DNA of 64,000 nucleotides from Rhodoblastus sp963703385 (lineage in GTDB: Bacteria; Pseudomonadota; Alphaproteobacteria; Rhizobiales; Beijerinckiaceae). The DNA is taken from positions 930,001-994,000 of the forward strand of contig OY969816.1 in the NCBI GenBank assembly GCA_963703385.1, in the 5' to 3' direction. The position numbers and the translations under genes are program-made. The notes below the pieces were generated by a model. That model worked only from the letters and a program-made list of their open reading frames with translations, was not told the DNA's origin and did not search any database. Positions 18,469 through 26,090 of this stretch are shown piece after piece; positions within the stretch are counted from its first letter, which is position 1, and each line of letters opens with the position of its first letter.

Positions 18469-19815
18469 TCACGGCGAAGGCGGCGGGCTGGTTTCCGGCC
18501 TTTCGCCTTCGGCGCCGGATACGGCTGAGAGAGCGGCGCGGCGCTGTTCGAAACGGCGCATCGCGTGCTGGATGGCGAGCGAGGTTTTCCATTGTTCGGC
18601 CTGACCGCCTGAACCGTCGATCGAGGCGGCGACCGCCGTGTGCAATTCCTGCTCCAGGCTTTCGAGCCGCGCGCGGTCGGCCGCTTCGGCCTCGCTGGCG
18701 AGGGCGACCAGCCGCCGCAGGGCGTTGCGGTCCTTCTGCCCGCCGCGCGCGCTCCAGGTCGAGACCAGCAGGGTGAGCAGCGAGGCGCCGACGCTCAACG
18801 GAATGCCGACGATGTAAAGATAGCGCTGCGCCTGGTCGAAAAAGCTCTGGTCGCCGTTGTTGAGATAATCGGCAAATCCGGGATGGATCGGCAGCAATGG
18901 GTTTGTGTCGCTCACGTCGGGCGCCTCGATCTGGCCGGCCATCGGCGACACATTCATCAATTGCGCCTTGGCGGCCAGGATCGAGCGGCCGATGGCGTTG
19001 GCGAGGATGTCCGGCATGGTGATCGGCACGGCGAAGCGGTAAGTGACCGCGAGCGTGGTCACACTGTCGTCCGGAATGTCCGGCCTGGAGTGGAACCCGC
19101 CCTGCGGCACGTCGGTGGATTCGAATATGGGAAAGCGTTTGACGATGGCGTCGGCGTCGTCGAAGCCGAGAATTTTTGGCGTCCCTTTGGTCGAGCGCTC
19201 GATCGAGGCGACTGTCTCCACCGCGTCGCCGGGGCCGACCGGGCCGACGGCCAGCGCCGCCGAGGCCTGTTTGCGCGCAATCGCCGCGCCGATCTCGCCG
19301 GCAGGCAGGAAAAGGCGTTTCACCTTGTCGGGCGGGACATTGTAATAGCTGAGCAGGATGTCGAGGGCGTGGGCATTGTCGTCCTGCGCCGGCCCGGTGG
19401 GAAGCGCGATGGTCTTGCCGGAAAGATCGGCGAGGCCGGAAATCGACGAATGATGGGGCACGATGAAGGCCATGGCGTCGTGGCGCAGGATCACCAGGGT
19501 TTCGCCATTGGCCGGCAGGTGGACGTCGCTGCGGATCACCGCGAGATCGACCTTGCCCTGCTCCAGCGCGTCGGCGCTGGCGCGCAGAGTGTCCACCGTG
19601 ACGGATTTGATCCGGATGCGTGGATGCCGCGCCTCGGCGACCTTGATGAAGGCTCCGATGAAGCGATGGGCCTGGCCGCCCTCGGGTCCGGTGGTGATGC
19701 GCAGCACCGCATGGGGCGAAAACAGATAGACCACCGCCAGCGCCCCGCCCGCCAGCAGGAAGGCGATCGCCACGGCGATGGCCAAAGCGCGCGATTTGGC
19801 GAAAAGTCCCAGCAA
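18469..19815 (-). CDS. TAXI-family TRAP-type solute-binding protein, membrane anchored
   Basis: This 448-residue protein starts with an uncleaved-looking signal anchor (about residues 7-30). A TAXI solute-binding domain follows, with the family start LRITTGPEGGQAHRFIGAFI and the middle stretch IALPTGPAQDDNAHALDILLSYY. A second hydrophobic segment near residues 335-357 and a charged, possibly coiled-coil tail follow, ending in a Pro/Ser-rich end. No TRAP permease genes are adjacent. Either the permease lies elsewhere or the protein acts as a membrane-bound sensor; that is inference. It converges on the epimerase gene and diverges from nrdR. Confidence 0.75.
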   Translation of the reverse strand: MLGLFAKSRALAIAVAIAFLLAGGALAVVYLFSPHAVLRITTGPEGGQAHRFIGAFIKVAEARHPRIRIKSVTVDTLRASADALEQGKVDLAVIRSDVHLPANGETLVILRHDAMAFIVPHHSSISGLADLSGKTIALPTGPAQDDNAHALDILLSYYNVPPDKVKRLFLPAGEIGAAIARKQASAALAVGPVGPGDAVETVASIERSTKGTPKILGFDDADAIVKRFPIFESTDVPQGGFHSRPDIPDDSVTTLAVTYRFAVPITMPDILANAIGRSILAAKAQLMNVSPMAGQIEAPDVSDTNPLLPIHPGFADYLNNGDQSFFDQAQRYLYIVGIPLSVGASLLTLLVSTWSARGGQKDRNALRRLVALASEAEAADRARLESLEQELHTAVAASIDGSGGQAEQWKTSLAIQHAMRRFEQRRAALSAVSGAEGERPETSPPPSP

Positions 19816-19883
19816 GCTTCCGCCTCCTGCGTTTTAGGGCGCTAGACCATAGAGCGGCGGCGGGCGCCTGAAAACCTCAAATC

Positions 19884-19908
19884 GCGCCACCAACTTGTGG
19901 CGCGGGAA
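19884..19908. promoter_or_regulatory. Palindrome upstream of nrdR
   Basis: An inverted repeat CGCGCCAC - five bases - GTGGCGCG lies in the 176-bp space between the divergent TAXI-protein gene and nrdR. It could be an operator or an mRNA leader hairpin. No NrdR-box-like pair was recognised in it. Confidence 0.3.
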
Positions 19909-19991
19909 GCCAGACGGCAAAATAGCCGTTGCAGGCGCCGCGCGGATTCGATTCGCGGCGCTGTCCTCACGCGCCGGGAAGGGGCCTGTTC

Positions 19992-20471
19992 ATGCGTTGT
20001 CCCTATTGCGGCAGTCTCGACACCCAGGTCAAGGATTCGCGGCCGACCGACAATTCCTCCTCGATCCGCCGCCGCCGCGTCTGCCCGGATTGCGGCGGGC
20101 GCTTCACCACTTTCGAGCGCGTGCAATTGCGCGAACTGACCGTGATCAAGAAATCCGGCCGGCGGGCGCCCTTCGACCGCGACAAGCTGGTGCGTTCGGT
20201 GCAGATCGCCCTGCGCAAGCGCCCGGTGGATCCGGAGCGCGTGGACCGCATGATCAACGGCCTGGTCCGCCAGCTCGAAAATCAGGGTGAGGCGGAAATT
20301 CCATCGGAAACCATCGGCGAACTGGTGATGCAGGGGCTTAAAACGCTCGACGAAGTCGCCTATGTGCGTTTCGCTTCCGTCTACCGGAATTTCCGCGAGG
20401 CGCGCGACTTCGGCCCGCTGCTCGACGAATTCGCCGACGAGGGGGCGCGGCGCAAGGAGGAGGACGCCTGA
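19992..20471 (+). CDS. nrdR: Transcriptional repressor NrdR
   Basis: This 159-residue repressor of ribonucleotide reductase genes senses ATP/dATP. The N-terminal zinc ribbon is complete: CPYCGS with a partner CPDCGGRFTTFER. The ATP-cone domain follows (VIKKSGRRAPFDRDKLVRSV onwards, residues 50-140). I chose ATG 19992 because the zinc ribbon must begin with MRCPYC and GGGAAGGGG lies upstream. It is followed by ribD with a one-base gap. nrdR-ribD-ribE is a widespread alphaproteobacterial order. Confidence 0.95.
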   Translation: MRCPYCGSLDTQVKDSRPTDNSSSIRRRRVCPDCGGRFTTFERVQLRELTVIKKSGRRAPFDRDKLVRSVQIALRKRPVDPERVDRMINGLVRQLENQGEAEIPSETIGELVMQGLKTLDEVAYVRFASVYRNFREARDFGPLLDEFADEGARRKEEDA

Positions 20472-20472
20472 C

Positions 20473-21624
20473 ATGGCTTTTTCCGCCGAAGACGCGCGCT
20501 TTTTCCGCGCCGCCCTGGCGCTTGGCCGGCGCCATCTCGGCGCGACCGCGCCCAACCCGGCGGTCGGCGCGCTGGTGGTGCGCGACGGCGTGGTCGTCGG
20601 GCGCGGCGCCACCGCCCCGGGCGGGCGGCCCCATGCCGAGACCCAGGCGCTGGCGCAGGCGGGCGATCTCGCCCGGGGCGCCACGCTTTATGTGACATTG
20701 GAGCCCTGCGCCCACCACGGCAAGACCCCGCCTTGCGCGGAAGCCGTGGCAGCGGCGGGAATCGCGCGGGTGGTCGGCGGCCCGGCCGACCCGGACGACC
20801 GCGTCGCCGGCGAGGGGTTTTCCCTGCTGCGGCGCGCCGGGATCGAGGTCGAGGCCGACGTCTTGCCGCAAGAGGGCAGGCGGGCGCATCGCGGCCATAT
20901 CCTGCGCGTGACCGAAGGCCGGCCGATGGTGACGCTGAAAATCGCCCAGACGGCGGACGGCTTCGCGGCGGGCGACGCGCACGATCCCCGCCTCGCCATC
21001 ACCGGCCCGGCGGCCAATCTGCGCACTCATGTTTTACGCGCCTTGCACGACGCCATCATGGTCGGGATCGGCACCGCGCTCGGCGACGATCCGCTGATGA
21101 CCGTGCGCCTGCCGGGCTGCGACCAAAAACCCTTGCGCGTGGTGCTCGACGCCCGGCTCGATCTGCCCCTGCGTTCTCGGCTGGTGGTCGGGGCGCGGGA
21201 TTTTCCCACGCTGGTTTTTTGCGGCGCACAAGCCGATCCGGCGCGGCGCGCGGCGCTGGAAGCGCAGGGCGTCGAGGTCGCGGCCTGCGATCTCGCCGCC
21301 GGCCGCATCGACCTGCGCGCCGCTTTGCGGGCGCTCGGCGCGCGCGGCCTCACCAGAATTTTTTCGGAAGGCGGGCCGCGCGTCGGGGCCGAATTGATCG
21401 CGCAGGGCCTGGCCGACGAAATGATCCTGTTCACCGCGCCCAAACCGCTCGGGCGCAAGGGCGTCGAGGCCCTTTCCGCGCGCGCTCGCGACATTCTGGC
21501 CGACTTAGGGCTCTATCGCGTCGTGGAACAAGGATTGCTTGGCGCCGACCGCTTCATCCATTACGAGAGAGTTGTGTTTTCGGGCAGTTACTTGGGTGCT
21601 GCGCTGTCAAACCACAGTCGATAG
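20473..21624 (+). CDS. ribD: Riboflavin biosynthesis deaminase/reductase RibD
   Basis: This bifunctional enzyme deaminates the pyrimidine intermediate and reduces its ribosyl side chain. The deaminase domain shows the zinc motifs HAETQAL (near residue 54) and EPCAHHGKTPPC (near residue 77). The NADPH-dependent reductase domain runs from residue 150 with TLKIAQTADGFAA and IFSEGGPRVGAELI. The sequence matches the family up to ADRFIHYERV. The last 15 or so residues (after base about 21575) look like read-through into an inserted AT-richer island, which starts exactly here and separates ribD from ribE. Confidence 0.92.
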   Translation: MAFSAEDARFFRAALALGRRHLGATAPNPAVGALVVRDGVVVGRGATAPGGRPHAETQALAQAGDLARGATLYVTLEPCAHHGKTPPCAEAVAAAGIARVVGGPADPDDRVAGEGFSLLRRAGIEVEADVLPQEGRRAHRGHILRVTEGRPMVTLKIAQTADGFAAGDAHDPRLAITGPAANLRTHVLRALHDAIMVGIGTALGDDPLMTVRLPGCDQKPLRVVLDARLDLPLRSRLVVGARDFPTLVFCGAQADPARRAALEAQGVEVAACDLAAGRIDLRAALRALGARGLTRIFSEGGPRVGAELIAQGLADEMILFTAPKPLGRKGVEALSARARDILADLGLYRVVEQGLLGADRFIHYERVVFSGSYLGAALSNHSR

Positions 21625-21631
21625 GGTCGCC

Positions 21632-22396
21632 TTGACGCAACTAGCCGCACTTACGCTCACCAAAGCGCAGCTCGACCAGATACCGCCTGACGAACGGCTG
21701 TTCTATTTTATGGCGGGGCAGCTTCATAATGACATCAACATCCTGACAAAACTTCTGACCGCCGCAATCAACGAATTGAAGCTCGTCGAGAAGGAGCCGC
21801 CAAAGCGCAGCGCAGCACTGGCGCAAGTGCTCCTTTTGTTGAAGCTGACAGCTGGCCGACTTTACGAAGGCCACAAGATGATAGGCGAGACGTTTTCTGC
21901 CAAGGGCTTTCTCACAAAATACAAGGCTGAAATGTCGTCGGCTACCTTCGTAAACCTCGACACGCTGAACAAGTACTTCGGCGGCAAAAGTGTGATTCAG
22001 CGCATCCGAACAAAGTTCGCGTTCCACCTCGACGCGGAATCAATCGCTGCTGCATATGCGAATGCGCCGCCCGAATTCACATCGGTGGAATACCTCTCGG
22101 AAAGCTATGCAGGGCACAATTTATTCCACACGTCAGAGACACTTAGCCTGATTGCCATCGTCGGCGACGGGCTCGAAAACTGGCAGGGCACGATTGGCCA
22201 AATCGTGGGAGAAATAACAACTACCTGCGTTACGCTCGGAACCTTCCTCATGGGGTTCATCGGGATCATCTTTAAAAATCATCTTGGCCTTACGATGGAA
22301 CACTTGGGGGCGGTCACGATCACGATCACGGATGATCCGTCGATCGACGACGTGCGGTTGCCCTTCTTCTGCTTGCCGCCACGATTGAGGGCGTGA
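21632..22396 (+). CDS. Unknown protein of the ribD-ribE island
   Basis: The open frame encodes about 254 residues if it starts at TTG 21632, eight bases after the ribD stop. The same frame is open further upstream into the 3' end of ribD. The N-terminal part is helical (DERLFYFMAGQLHNDINILT), the middle is rich in charged helices, and a hydrophobic stretch lies near residues 205-222 (VTLGTFLMGFIGIIF). I recognise no domain. Base composition is clearly more AT-rich than the neighbours, which suggests transfer. It shares the island with another unknown gene and a recombinase remnant. Confidence 0.6.
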   Translation: MTQLAALTLTKAQLDQIPPDERLFYFMAGQLHNDINILTKLLTAAINELKLVEKEPPKRSAALAQVLLLLKLTAGRLYEGHKMIGETFSAKGFLTKYKAEMSSATFVNLDTLNKYFGGKSVIQRIRTKFAFHLDAESIAAAYANAPPEFTSVEYLSESYAGHNLFHTSETLSLIAIVGDGLENWQGTIGQIVGEITTTCVTLGTFLMGFIGIIFKNHLGLTMEHLGAVTITITDDPSIDDVRLPFFCLPPRLRA

Positions 22397-22524
22397 TCCG
22401 CGACGCTCCGAGGCACTTCGGGGGTGGACATGAAAACCAATTTGGCCTTTCTCTAGAACTTTGCTGGAAGCGTACTGAAGGCCTCGCGCGCCTTGTCGAT
22501 ACGCGGCCGAGCTTGGAGGCGTGA

Positions 22525-23214
22525 ATGCAAAAATTGCGCAGCATGTTGGCGTCGGCGGCCGGCATCATATTTTCTATTTATCTAGTCTCATGCAGTTTTG
22601 CCGCGATTTATTTCAACTACGATTTCGCGAACAACAATGGTTTTATGAGCTGGTTGATGCTCGGAGAAATTTCATCCACTTTTAAAGGGCTGGTATGGCC
22701 ATATTATTTGATAACCAGCGACCATAAGAGCCATAGCGGCGGCCCCCTAAACCACGACGAAATCGTGCGTTTTAGTGAAATTGTTCCCTCCCCCGAACAC
22801 CCCGGCCTCAGGGACTCGGACATCGCCGCCGCGCGCACCATTTTACAAGACCACGCGAGGCGAACCGGCGCGCCGCTGACAAAAGAGCTATTTGAGGAGC
22901 AAATAGGATGGGAGGCGATAGCACTAGAATGGAGAGCTGAAGTTTCCGCATCAGCTGCTGCGTCTTGGGATACGCAAGCCGTAACAAAATCAGCCAAATT
23001 CGACGAGTTGCGTAACGCAATGAAGAATTATGATACGGATCAGGAACGATCTAGCATCGATCAGCTATTAATTGCGTGCTCACAACGACAAACAGCATTC
23101 ATGACGGGCACAATTTCGCGAGACGATTTTGTAAGAGCTGAACAGCGTTATCGAGTTGCGCTCACCTCGTTCAATAAATTTGTCGCTGCTATCTCAGATT
23201 TACTGTCCCCCTAA
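22525..23214 (+). CDS. Unknown membrane-anchored protein of the ribD-ribE island
   Basis: This 229-residue protein has an N-terminal hydrophobic segment (about residues 8-30, containing SIYLVSCSFAAIYFNY) that may be a signal anchor. It is followed by a soluble, helix-rich part with many Glu, Gln and Arg residues. GGAGG stands eight bases before ATG 22525, so the start is well supported. I recognise no family. The AT-richer codon use resembles the preceding island gene, not the flanking rib genes. Its stop abuts the stop of the recombinase remnant on the other strand. Confidence 0.65.
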   Translation: MQKLRSMLASAAGIIFSIYLVSCSFAAIYFNYDFANNNGFMSWLMLGEISSTFKGLVWPYYLITSDHKSHSGGPLNHDEIVRFSEIVPSPEHPGLRDSDIAAARTILQDHARRTGAPLTKELFEEQIGWEAIALEWRAEVSASAAASWDTQAVTKSAKFDELRNAMKNYDTDQERSSIDQLLIACSQRQTAFMTGTISRDDFVRAEQRYRVALTSFNKFVAAISDLLSP

Positions 23215-23334
23215 TTATGCGAGTTTCGCAATCGTCCACCCACTGACGTTGTAGCTGCGACCGATCTCCGTGAACGTCACCTCACCTTTGTCCCGTCGCT
23301 CCATGGTTTCCTGCCGTTGATGCAACGGCAACTT
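23215..23334 (-). pseudogene. Serine recombinase C-terminal remnant
   Basis: On the minus strand, about 39 codons before the stop at 23215 read like the C-terminal helix-turn-helix of Tn3-type resolvases/invertases: LPLHQRQETMERRDKG, then FTEIGRSYNVSGWTIAKL. The frame upstream of this piece shows no catalytic domain, so only the tail is left. It marks the right side of the ribD-ribE island and suggests how the island arrived. Confidence 0.6.
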
Positions 23335-23602
23335 GAACCACCACCCCAGGCTCTGCCCGCCCGCCCTTCGTGTCGAGGCCCAGCCCGATGATGCGCACCG
23401 GCGATGGAACATTTACATCCGCCTCCTCCGCCCCTATTTTTTGCCCCTTGGGCAATTCCCTCCCGGTGGGCGATCCCCTCCCGGCAGTCTGCGACCAGTC
23501 CGCGCCTTTTTCAGGCGTTTCCGGGAAAATGACGCGACTTACTGAATTGAAGCAGGAAACCGGCCCGTCGCCAGACGTCAAAGCCATTATGAGAGGATCT
23601 GA
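23335..23602. other. Unassigned GC-rich stretch before ribE
   Basis: Between the recombinase remnant and ribE I see no credible gene. An open minus-strand frame crosses this stretch, but it continues antisense through ribE. With the split from ribD, ribE must be read either by read-through of the island or from a promoter located here; I could not identify that promoter. GAGAGGATCTGA precedes the ribE start. Confidence 0.4.
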
Positions 23603-24223
23603 ATGTTCACCGGCCTGATCAGCGATGTCGGAACGCTTGTTTCGGTCACGCCGCGCGGCGACCTCAAGCGGTTGAAGCTCGCCTCGCATTATCCCCATGA
23701 CGGCATGGAGCTGGGGGCCTCGGTCGCCCATAACGGGGTCTGCATGACCCTGGTGGGCTTCGGGCCGCGCGCGGAAAACGACGGTTTTTCGAGCTGGCAC
23801 GAGGTGGACGCCGCCGCCGAAACCCTCGCCGTGACCACGGCCGGCGCCTGGGCGCCGGGCGAGCGGATCAATCTGGAGCGGGCGCTCCGGCTTGGTGACG
23901 AACTCGGCGGCCATCTGGTGTCCGGCCATGTCGATGGCGTGGCGATTCTTTTGTCGCGGCGCGACTTCGACGGCATGGCCCATTTCGAGATCGAGGCCCC
24001 GAAAAACCTGGCGCGATTCATCGCCGAAAAGGGCTCGGTGGCGCTGAACGGAACCTCTCTAACGGTGAACAAGGTCGAGAAAAATATTTTCACTATCCTG
24101 CTCATTCCCCACACACTCGAAGTGACCAACTGGGGCGCCCGCAAGGCGGGCGACCGGATCAATCTCGAGGTGGACACTATGGCGCGCTATGCCGCGCGGC
24201 TGGTCGAAGCTGCGGAGGAGTGA
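23603..24223 (+). CDS. ribE: Riboflavin synthase alpha chain
   Basis: This 206-residue enzyme makes riboflavin from two molecules of dimethyl-ribityllumazine. It consists of two similar barrel domains. The first starts with MFTGLISDVGTL and contains VAHNGVCMTLV. The second contains SGHVDGVA near residue 110 and the motif NGTSLTVNKV near residue 150. AGAGGATCTGA precedes the ATG. It normally follows ribD directly, but here a 2-kb island lies between. Downstream is a MITE-like palindrome, not ribH. Confidence 0.94.
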   Translation: MFTGLISDVGTLVSVTPRGDLKRLKLASHYPHDGMELGASVAHNGVCMTLVGFGPRAENDGFSSWHEVDAAAETLAVTTAGAWAPGERINLERALRLGDELGGHLVSGHVDGVAILLSRRDFDGMAHFEIEAPKNLARFIAEKGSVALNGTSLTVNKVEKNIFTILLIPHTLEVTNWGARKAGDRINLEVDTMARYAARLVEAAEE

Positions 24224-24278
24224 GGCGGGTCCTGTCAGCGTTTTGCAGGATTTTTGCGCCTGAGCCCAATCCGTTCCG

Positions 24279-24364
24279 TCCCCCTTGTGGGGAGGGTCGG
24301 GGAGGGGGAAAACACGCAACCGCCGTAAATTCTCCCCCCACCCCAGCCCTCCCCACAAGGGGGA
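24279..24364. repeat. MITE-like long palindrome
   Basis: An 86-bp imperfect palindrome has arms that start with TCCCCCTTGTGGGGAGGG and end with CCCTCCCCACAAGGGGGA. Such C/G-run palindromes are dispersed repeats in many alphaproteobacterial genomes. It lies between the convergent ends of ribE and the cardiolipin synthase gene and may also act as a bidirectional transcription barrier. Confidence 0.7.
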
Positions 24365-24423
24365 GGGAGCGGCGCCCGTCCGCATTTGCTCAGGATACGT
24401 ATAGCTGGGTTGAGTTTGCGCCC

Positions 24424-25851
24424 TCACAGAATCGGCGCGAAAAGCCGGGCGACCGGGGCGGCGATGCGTAGCGCCGCCGGCTGGTCGGCAAGAGGACGGT
24501 CCACCAGCGCCGAGGCCGCGAAATCCCGTTCCATCATGGATGCGACTTTTTCGGCGAACAGGGGGTCGAAGATGATTGCGCTGGCCTCGAAATTCAGCCG
24601 GCATGACCGGCTGTCGAGATTATGGCTGCCGATCGCTGCGACATGATCGTCGATCAGCACGATCTTCTGGTGCATGAATCCGCGCTTGTAGCGGTAAAAC
24701 CGCACGCCGGACCCGCGCATTTCGTCCAAAAAAGCGAAACCGGCCAGCCAGACCAGCCAATGATCGCGCTCCCCCGCCACGATCACCCGCACATCGACGC
24801 CGCGCGCCGCCGCCACCCGCATCGCATTGGTCAGGCTCGGATCGGGGGTGAAATAGGGCGAGCTGATCCAGATTCTTTTTTTCGCGCAGGTCAGCGCATG
24901 AAGGAAGTAGAGGCAGCCGGTTTCCTGCGCGTCCGCCGGCCCCGAGGCGAGGACGAGCGCGGTGACGTTGCTCGCAACCGCTTCGGGCCGCCAGTTCAGA
25001 TCGAGGCTCTTGCCCGTGGCCCAATGCCAGTCCTCGGCGAAATGGGCCTGGAGCTGCGCCACGGCCGGCCCGGTGAGGCGGACAAGAGTGTCGCGCCAGG
25101 GGCCGAGGCGGGGATTGCGGCCCAGATATTCGTCGCCGAAATTGAATCCGCCGGTGAAGCCGGTTTCCCCGTCGATGACCGCGATCTTGCGGTGATCGCG
25201 GAAATTGAGCCGCATCGGCGCGAACAGCCGGCTTTTGTGGCGGGCGTGGAAATTGGTGATCGTGACCCCCGCCTCGCGCAGAAGCTTGAGATAAGCGCGA
25301 TCGAGGCCATGGCTGCCGAACGGATCGTAGAGAACATGGACGCGGAGACCCTCGCGCGCCTTGGCGATCAGCCGCTCCCGGAGCAGCCGTCCGGTCCGGT
25401 CGTCGCGCAATATATAGGTCTCGATCAGGATGTAACGGCGCGCGGCGGCGATCGCCGCGAAAATCGCGTCGAAGGCGGCGTGGTCGATCAGCAGTTCCGC
25501 CGCATTTCCCGCGACCGCGCGCCGCTCGGCGAGGGTTTCGAAGCCGGCGCGCAAAGGATCGCCCTCGTCCCCTGCCGCCGGCTTGCGCTCGTCAAAACCC
25601 TCGATGCCGGCGCGGCTCGCCGATTGCGACGACCGGCGCGCGCTCACCATGTTGGGATAGCGGAAATCCCCGAAAACCAGATAGGCCGGCACGCCCAGCC
25701 AGGGCAGGACCATGAGGAAGAAGGTCCAGCCGACCGCGCCCTGCGGCGTGCGTGCGGACCTGATCGCGCGAAAGGCGAAAAAAAACGCCGCGACGTTAAG
25801 GGCGAGAAGCCCGGCGGACCATCCGGCGGCTGGGGTGAAATGAAAATCCAT
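24424..25851 (-). CDS. cls: Cardiolipin synthase (phospholipase D family)
   Basis: This membrane enzyme of 475 residues has two N-terminal hydrophobic segments (about residues 10-30 and 38-58, the second containing FFLMVLPWLGVPAYLVFGD). Two phospholipase D catalytic motifs follow: HRKIAVIDGETGFTGGFN near residue 205 and HQKIVLIDDHVAAIGSHN near residue 385. That layout is typical of bacterial ClsA-type synthases. I chose ATG 25851 (MDFHFTPAAG) because the residues upstream in frame are a low-complexity Arg/Cys stretch. It reads in the same direction as the cbb genes but is separated from them by a terminator. Confidence 0.88.
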   Translation of the reverse strand: MDFHFTPAAGWSAGLLALNVAAFFFAFRAIRSARTPQGAVGWTFFLMVLPWLGVPAYLVFGDFRYPNMVSARRSSQSASRAGIEGFDERKPAAGDEGDPLRAGFETLAERRAVAGNAAELLIDHAAFDAIFAAIAAARRYILIETYILRDDRTGRLLRERLIAKAREGLRVHVLYDPFGSHGLDRAYLKLLREAGVTITNFHARHKSRLFAPMRLNFRDHRKIAVIDGETGFTGGFNFGDEYLGRNPRLGPWRDTLVRLTGPAVAQLQAHFAEDWHWATGKSLDLNWRPEAVASNVTALVLASGPADAQETGCLYFLHALTCAKKRIWISSPYFTPDPSLTNAMRVAAARGVDVRVIVAGERDHWLVWLAGFAFLDEMRGSGVRFYRYKRGFMHQKIVLIDDHVAAIGSHNLDSRSCRLNFEASAIIFDPLFAEKVASMMERDFAASALVDRPLADQPAALRIAAPVARLFAPIL

Positions 25852-25935
25852 CGCCCACAGGCAACAGTTTTTCGCGCCGCGCCGCAAGCGGCAAAATCGC
25901 GCGGCCCTTCGCCGGCGCCACACCCAAGACCGACC

Positions 25936-25967
25936 AAAAAAAACCCGTTTCCTGGGGAGGAAACGGG
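25936..25967 (-). terminator. Intrinsic terminator of the cbb operon
   Basis: On the minus strand a perfect 10-bp stem (CCCGTTTCCT with AGGAAACGGG, four-base loop) is followed by eight T. It lies about 125 bases after the cbbO stop and ahead of the cardiolipin synthase gene, so it ends the cbbLSQO transcript. Confidence 0.9.
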
Positions 25968-26090
25968 CCTAGTTCTCTCCAACAACCGCATCCCCACGCT
26001 GGGACCCGACTGTCTGGGCAGGAGAGCGGAGGAAATGTTTTGTTCCGCGCCATCCGGTTTGGGGCCTTGCGGCCTGATTCCTTCCTGGGC

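Noticed and set aside
23440..23510. Possible FMN riboswitch upstream of ribE: pieces GGGCAATTCCCTCCCGGTGG and CCCGGCAGTCTGCGACCAGT loosely resemble its conserved segments.
   Set aside because: The conserved core stretches and the six-helix pairing could not be laid out; the similarity may come from GC-rich chance. A covariance-model search would decide it.
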